NCBI GenBank assembly: GCA_947453885.1
Contig: CANGIF010000014.1
Span: forward strand, 1-64,000
Length of the DNA: 64,000 bases
From: Flavobacteriaceae bacterium
Lineage (GTDB): Bacteria; Bacteroidota; Bacteroidia; Flavobacteriales; Flavobacteriaceae
Direction: 5' to 3'
Positions within the stretch are counted from its first letter, which is position 1. Every line of letters starts with the position of its first letter. Position numbers and translations under genes: made by a program. A model generated the notes under the pieces. It was given only the letters and a program-made list of their open reading frames with translations. It had not been told where the DNA came from and ran no database searches. Positions 63,101 to 64,000 of this stretch are shown here, piece by piece.

Positions 63101-64000
63101 GTTTTTTATGGGATGGTTATTTTGGATCTAAAAGATTCAAATCTTTTGAAGACACTGATATCTATTTTACAGACGGAAATGATGATGGATTACCAGATAT
63201 AGTAAACGACAACAAAGTATATTTTAATAAACCAGATAGCAATGGGAATATTGAATATGAAACTGGTAGTCAAAACACTCCAAACATGGTTATTACTGCC
63301 AATACAAACTTTATAGCTGGTACAGATTTACCTGATACCGATCCCGTGCCTGCAAATAATTATGATGTTGTTAGGGTTTGGGAAGCACCGAAAGAAGGTA
63401 TCATAAGCATTACCGATTCTGTTACTTTTGCTTCAGCTACTCCCTCAGACCAACTTACTTATAGCATTGAAACAAGACTTGGGGATTCTTGCCAACCTTT
63501 CAGAATTTATTTGAAACAATTTACAAATACAATAACTACTGACAATATTACTATTACAAATTATAGCGGTAATAATCCTGCATTAGGTTATTCGAATGTT
63601 AGTAGTTGCAATCCACAAAACAATTCGTATGGGTTGCATGTTTACGAGGGTCAAAAAATATTTTTTAGAGAACATAAAACAGCCGTTGGCAACAACCAAG
63701 TTTTGAATACTAACCCTAAAATTACCTATTTAGAAAATTATAATTCACCCTATCCAAGTAACAATATGGATGCAAATGGCAATAACTTAAATGCCATTGA
63801 ATACAACGATGCTTTTATTTTGAGTGAAAGCCAAACTGCTAATGTTGGCAAAACGGGTACTTATTCTATAAATTGGAATACCATAAATGTGGCTAATCTT
63901 TCCGATTCTATTACTTTTAAAATTGAAAAAATTAGAACTGAACCAAATCATCAAAAATTTACAACAACCATTTTTGAGAAAAAGTGTTTGCAAGGGACTA
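60181..64000 (+). CDS. Giant SpvB/Tc-toxin-like protein (N-terminal 1273 residues, partial)
   Basis: An open frame from ATG at 60181 runs without a stop to the window end. After an N-terminal hydrophobic segment (IVLFFHKIMLFGVLHMSFV) and beta-rich domains (about residues 30-440) comes an SpvB-like domain: ISPPEVSQKGDANISYPINI, GRKGMQPKIALQYSNEGGNG, WLGKGWGLTTPSISIDTRWG (about residue 498 onward). FG-GAP/VCBS-like repeats follow (MIDIDGNGLEDVVYRSDDNL; DGNDDGLPDIVNDN). This is the layout of TcdB/TcaC and SpvB proteins, which usually continue into YD/RHS repeats forming a shell around a C-terminal toxin. The toxin end is outside the window. In Bacteroidota such proteins are often large polymorphic toxins or surface glycan/adhesion proteins. 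Confidence 0.85.
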   Translation, partial: MENRKKIFGVNRNIVLFFHKIMLFGVLHMSFVAPSQTMINDYFNTEVHLRYLGSSLTHRLEINNDVKEAGDSSTKKSFFNPIQLQKNKWYIHDEKEAPNYTIKSDLEIGVIGVTKENPLDNASDNIFKFSIAKLPNSKSRVYLSYDLYGVQDFNAVARSINQRLSTGGYIVKQQQGWTKQKEEINPNWLKVGENILLFSIPNGANYQYKIKNLKLEVVNYTSNKLTPLLTLNSPTVTFEKDNQIYIKGFVRNDAAKDIKIYAEEQLLTCRDGEFEGFITLTETLKNKKFVVVKAIDAKGLIGQEVVTFDFLNEADKLFPVETTIDKVVSLFNPTTSNTLQTEGAAITIKEGALKEPKEISIVKLRPVDIPPMGSGMLNVTKGGLAYRFLPDGTQFEKPVHLAIGYDEKKLPKGYSTKDIKTFYFNLKSKSWVAVKRDSIDEKEKLILVSTNHFTDYINGIIQTPESPQTAGFTPTMMNDIKAADPSSEMTIISPPEVSQKGDANISYPINIPSGRKGMQPKIALQYSNEGGNGWLGKGWGLTTPSISIDTRWGVPQLDPVNETEIYTLNGEQLMYPKIDAPNGSKNDWMPNRHYDVPTGNSTLYNTTPRARITDAVFTPRKQGSFAVIIRHGDAPTNYYWEVTGTDGTKNWYGGDSKGINENAIIRVPGNVQNTNIVHWGLYKTEDVFGNYVIYKYTNTFLSGVSGSDANLIDGKIFNIAEIFYTGYEDNYGNYSVFFKTDNQIRQDVTINARLGLKQIEPYRLNKIIVNYKDQPIRSYRFNYSEGVFGKSLLKDLSEYEGDSDVSEMFHKHTFEYYDDIVDIKGNVANAISPYSYDVPINPSPSYTLLNTNNLLHPSAANSNETIQWDWGVRPAVGIDLLEVSNDPAQLFTVGTHLGESYKNSKGKITMIDIDGNGLEDVVYRSDDNLYYLPHFKNINGNDVFNSQRNILNINNFYRNNGLTQTIFGDSWDISFLWDGYFGSKRFKSFEDTDIYFTDGNDDGLPDIVNDNKVYFNKPDSNGNIEYETGSQNTPNMVITANTNFIAGTDLPDTDPVPANNYDVVRVWEAPKEGIISITDSVTFASATPSDQLTYSIETRLGDSCQPFRIYLKQFTNTITTDNITITNYSGNNPALGYSNVSSCNPQNNSYGLHVYEGQKIFFREHKTAVGNNQVLNTNPKITYLENYNSPYPSNNMDANGNNLNAIEYNDAFILSESQTANVGKTGTYSINWNTINVANLSDSITFKIEKIRTEPNHQKFTTTIFEKKCLQGT

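Overview
The window looks like a chromosomal segment of a Flavobacteriaceae bacterium (Bacteroidota), most likely Flavobacterium or a close relative. The DNA is AT-rich. Several secreted proteins end in type IX secretion (T9SS) sorting domains. Promoter-like sites match the Bacteroidota pattern TTG - about 20 nt - TAnnTTTG. tRNA genes lack an encoded CCA, and murF and alr are fused.

Layout. 1-8.7 kb: a type II-C CRISPR-Cas locus in split form. The end of cas1 plus cas2 read toward the array from one side. A RelE/ParE-type toxin-antitoxin pair sits between cas2 and a 53-repeat array. A small PD-(D/E)XK-like nuclease gene and cas9 lie on the other side, and the tracrRNA is transcribed away from cas9. 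8.9-14.4 kb: tRNA-Asp, a DUF58 protein, thioredoxin, a secreted esterase, a sirtuin and a lineage-specific protein.

14.4-19.6 kb is the most unusual part. It is a minus-strand island bracketed by direct repeats, both copies of the 3' end of the 13.6-kb gene. In transcription order it holds: promoter, short leader ORF and intrinsic terminator; a second promoter, leader ORF and terminator; eleven tightly packed, divergent tRNA genes (Asn, Arg, Arg, Lys, Asp, His, Pro, Tyr, Gln, Leu, Phe); a T4 Rnl2-type RNA ligase; an RNA with two tandem circularly permuted tRNA-like modules (bacterial Y-RNA-like); and a slipin. Both leader ORFs contain codons for every tRNA in the array. In both, a segment inside the ORF can pair with the 5' arm of the following terminator. 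I read this as a tRNA-damage-sensing attenuator controlling spare tRNAs and RNA-repair genes. I know of no description of such a system.

19.8-24.5 kb: a tRNA/tmRNA-like structured RNA directly upstream of a type III restriction-modification pair. The first 25 kb is therefore a defence and repair region.

24.8-64 kb is mostly ordinary genome: a methyltransferase; an adenylate-forming enzyme with a C45 acyltransferase; a MacAB/LolDE-like exporter; a GH87-like beta-helix protein; GMP reductase; a TonB receptor with a His-rich partner; asd, mscL, murF-alr, tdk and rsmI; two T9SS metalloproteases separated by a frameshifted IS4-family element; lpxH and an acetyltransferase. At the right edge are a T9SS protein and a very large SpvB/Tc-toxin-like protein that runs off the window.
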